In this document: positions 61,503-64,000 of the stretch, in pieces
Layout: each line of letters starts with the position of its first letter
Numbering within the stretch: position 1 is the first letter of the stretch
Assembly (NCBI GenBank): GCA_964006375.1
Contig: OZ023262.1
Coordinates: 87,127,154 to 87,191,153 of the forward strand
Length of the DNA: 64,000 nt
Reading direction: 5' to 3'
Source of the DNA: Tillus elongatus
Lineage: Eukaryota; Arthropoda; Insecta; Coleoptera; Cleridae
Notes under the pieces: generated by a model
What the model saw: the letters and a program-made list of their open reading frames with translations, nothing else
Database searches by the model: none
What the model was told of the DNA's origin: nothing
Translations under genes and position numbers: made by a program

Positions 61503-61565
61503 AGCCTCAGTGGTTCAGTGATAAGAACCTGTGCCCCTTAACCGAAGGGTACTGGGTTCTCCTTA
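61503..61565 (+). mobile_element. SINE A tRNA-like head only
   Basis: GCCTCAGTGGTTCAGTGATAAGAACCTGTGCC...CCGAAGGGTACTGGGTTC matches the head of the SINE at 19.4 kb, including an A-box-like segment and the start of the B-box, then breaks off. The body is absent. Confidence 0.7.
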
Positions 61566-62629
61566 AACTTTTTCGATACAAACTGTAACATTATAACACA
61601 ATTTGTCCCCCCTGTTGGGGTGGCAGTATAGCTCAAAATACATACTCTGTATGTTAATTAAAGAATTAATGAATAACATTTAGCTTGGCTACTCAGTCGG
61701 GGCACGAATGTAATATAAATTAACGTAGGGCATGGGCTTTTAGCACTTGGACTCGGTGGGTTTTAAAATGGACAAATAAAAGTCAGGATTAAAAACAAAA
61801 ATCGGTTTATTAAGAATTGTTAAAGTTATATAATGCTGATTGCTTTCAATTAAGCAGATTTAAATAAAGAAAAATATAAATTGATTACTTGAGGTTGTTC
61901 AGATTTAAATACTAAATATAAAGTGGTTAGTTACGTTGAATTGACATATAAAACTGTTGAAATGAATTGTGGGGCATAACACTACGTTCTAAAGAAGATA
62001 TTTTGCAGATAAATGATGTACTTAACTTGTGACTCAAACTGCTGCCCTTGGAGTGATGATTATATCCGTCCAGCCCAGGATGTTGGAGGTGCCTCATGCA
62101 TTGTGTAAGTGCATTTTTCTGGAGGAACGGCTTAATGACTTGGCACACATGGTTGATGTTCGTGTTACTGAAGCTCCTCCAGGATTATGGTATCTTAAAA
62201 CAGCGATACAATAGCGGGTCCAGACGAACGGTTACAGACCAGCGGATTACTGACCAGCCGGTCCCTGACTAGCTGGTCTCTGTCCAGCGGGGTGACCATT
62301 TAGGCATATTGCCTTTCACAATTAAAAATTAACTATACGATAGCATGTCTCAGGTTGATTCAATAAGAGAGAAGAGAGCGTGTAACGCATTCAGATTCAG
62401 ATCGTTTTATAAAGACTTTTCATCTTGGCATATCGTCGAGTTGTCATGTTTGCAGGCGTATTCTCATTGAGATATAATGCGGTAGAGCAACTGACCACGA
62501 ACTGTGTACGCTGCGGCGAGGACCTTGACGTCACTAGTGAGACTGATTCAGTAGCTCTATAGTTTATTATAGGTAGTGACACGTGGGACATGTCACACAT
62601 ATGTTAAACACATGGTGATATGTTACAAC
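61566..62629. other. Unannotated stretch with a short minisatellite
   Basis: At 62227-62297 there are about four degenerate 16-17 bp units around CTGACCAGCCGGTC. Nothing else is recognised. Confidence 0.45.
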
Positions 62630-62885
62630 ATTAACATCAACCGAGGTTGTGGCATTATATTTGAGCAAGTCGAATGTCTGCGCATTCCGCCTTTCGGAGG
62701 CGGCGTAGATCCGTCGGCCCCGTGTCCATGCAATATTGGGCATGTTAAAGATCCCTAACCTTCTTACATAACAGCAGAGGTTCGCCAAAATTTTCAGAAT
62801 ATGAGGTGAAACTGCTCCCTGGCGCCGTTGATTGGCCATAGTCGCGGAACAGGTCGACGTTAAAGAAACAAAACACACACAACCC
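62630..62885 (+). mobile_element. SINE family A, headless copy with tail
   Basis: Starts ATTAACATCAACCGAGGTTG, as does the copy at 45.5 kb. It then has the full A body (TTTGAGCAAGTCGAATGTCTGC, TGTTAAAGATCCCTAACC, GGTGAAACTGCTCCCTGGCG) and the tail GACGTTAAAGAAACAAAACACACACA. The 112-codon minus frame over it is incidental. Confidence 0.78.
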
Positions 62886-63009
62886 CTTAGTGCAGTGTTT
62901 CTCAAACGTTTTTATACTGCTGCGGTAAAGCGGGGCTACGTGGACACCTTTCTGGTATATTTTTAGTAATATCTTGTGTCTCTTTCGTAATTTTATCAAG
63001 AAATAAAAT

Positions 63010-63170
63010 TATGGACGCAGCAAGTGCGTTCTGGAAGTGCAAGTTCATAAAATGTTTTTAATAGAAAATATGTATCTCTAATGCAAACAGGCAACAATCT
63101 GGTTACCGGTATAACCTATATAGTAGAAACAATGTACCATTTTTTATCAAAATTGTTTGTTGCCCGATAA
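63010..63170 (+). repeat. TA-core family, 5' end fragment
   Basis: 5' tag ATGGACGCAGCAAGTGCG, then GGTTACCGGTATAACC and TATAGTAGAAACAATGTACCA. The same block follows the tag at 13734. No core or 3' end. Confidence 0.75.
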
Positions 63171-63204
63171 ACGAATATTTACAGCAGTTTTAGTATGTTT
63201 CATA

Positions 63205-64000
63205 CAAGGTTAGTAAAAAGTCCCGGAACGGTTAAATATCTCTGTTAGTCATGACGCAACTTTTTGGATTTTTGTAATGACGAATGGTCACAAATAAGCC
63301 TTTTTTGTAACACATTCACTTTTTTCCCACTTCCAGTTTAACAGAAAATGACTCCAACTTAATTTTTTTTAATGGGACATCTTGCACTATTTACCATTTT
63401 CGGATGCAGGATAAAAAACTACGTTCTGAAACATCAACATGTTTTTTGTAATTGATACGATAACACCACAAAAAATTAATAAATGATAACGAAAGATCAG
63501 GATCTGCATACCTATTTAAATGTACTGGTGTCAATAAAGCAGACAATTAGGGTGCTGCATTGACGTTGTCACCTGTACATTGTGGTCGTTGTTTTGCTTT
63601 TTCTAGTGTAATTAAAAATGTTGAAAACGACAGTAAAACTCATAGAATCTGAGCGCATTGACATCTTGATGATGTACAGATATGGTGATTGTCAACAATG
63701 GCTGGAAGAAGTTCGTACTTTAGTTATTACTGTTCATTTGGATGGGTAAAGTAGTAAAAGTACGATGCATTGGGTTGTCAGAACGTATGAGGAATTTCGC
63801 CAAGTAAGAGATGTGTCAAGAAGTGGACGACCAATAACAGTAAGAGGCGAAGACACAAGGTTGAATGTTCTATTATCAGACCAAGAAACTCCTCAGGTAT
63901 CTACAATAGAATTGGGTCAAATTCATGGCATATCCCAAAAGTCTGCTCACAAAATGCTGAAGTCTGAAAAAATGAAACCATTTAAAATGCATGTGGTTCA
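63205..64000 (+). mobile_element. Mariner-like element, 5' part, runs off the window
   Basis: Terminus CAAGGTTAGTAAAAAGTCCC beside TA at 63203-63204. About 410 bp of leader precede a transposase start. The right end is outside the window. Confidence 0.75.
63618..64000 (+). pseudogene. Tc1/mariner transposase N-terminus, partial
   Basis: ATG at 63618 (MLKTTVKLIESERIDILMMY), in-frame stop at 63747. The same frame continues with WVVRTYEEFRQVRDVSRSGRPITV (GRP linker between the two HTH halves), NVLLSDQETPQVSTIELGQIHGISQKSAHKML and KMKPFKMHVV at the edge. This is the two-HTH DNA-binding half; the catalytic half is not in the window. Wording is closest to the DD41D-type proteins at 22.8 and 44.5 kb. 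Confidence 0.82.

Noticed and set aside
62567..62905. 112-codon minus-strand frame (and similar frames at 19085-19420 and 45511-45732)
   Set aside because: All three lie on SINE family A bodies and are read in both orientations; shared similarity is that of the repeat.

Overview
This is an AT-rich stretch of animal nuclear genome, almost certainly from an arthropod and most likely an insect with a large, transposon-filled genome. The only host gene I can support is the last coding exon of a neuropeptide G-protein-coupled receptor (40912-41671, + strand). Its sequence looks like the arthropod SIFamide receptor. Nearly everything else recognisable is a mobile element or its remains: Penelope-like elements, Tc1/mariner-type elements (mostly with DD41D catalytic spacing), a piggyBac, a pogo-type element, Jockey and I/LOA-type LINEs and two tRNA-derived SINE families.

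Layout. 0-3.3 kb: a Penelope-like element (RT plus GIY-YIG, - strand) between copies of a short interspersed repeat with a (TA)n core, called here the TA-core family. 3.3-5.8 kb: a decayed DD41D transposase and a GC-richer block. 5.8-10 kb: mostly unannotated AT-rich DNA, TA arrays and a mariner relic. 10-16.4 kb: a dense run of TA-core copies, some composite. 16.4-22 kb: a solo Penelope pseudo-LTR, a SINE and a broken piggyBac. 22.6-24.7 kb: a whole but dead mariner-like element with long TIRs. 25.2-26.5 kb: two Penelope 3' ends in inverted orientation. 27.9-34.8 kb: more TA-core copies around pieces of a mariner and a LINE. 35-36.7 kb: a 5'-truncated Jockey LINE. 37.07-40.29 kb: a pogo-type element with intact TIRs, probably inside the receptor intron. 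40.9-43 kb: receptor exon and presumed 3' UTR. 44-48.5 kb: transposase relic, Penelope copies and a nested SINE. 50.5-53.9 kb: a second SINE family and another long-TIR mariner-like element. 56.4-57.2 kb: an inverted-repeat cluster. 59.2-64 kb: LINE fragment, SINEs and the 5' end of another mariner-like element.

Three points merit most attention. (1) The Penelope pseudo-LTRs carry a recurrent motif with the layout of a hammerhead ribozyme: CTGATGA, a covarying hairpin, GAAA, then a palindromic ACGATCGT followed by C or T. It occurs in at least six readable copies. (2) The TA-core family has a conserved 5' tag, a subterminal inverted repeat, a microsatellite core, about 297-bp internal tandem units and a 3' hairpin ending in CTAA. 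This architecture resembles Helentron-associated (HINE/DINE-1-like) elements. (3) The pogo-type element has nine copies of a GGGGCAAAGYGG-like motif clustered in its two ends. All transposase and RT genes seen are broken by stops or frameshifts. Coordinates of repeats are by eye and good to about 10-30 bases unless a terminal motif is named.
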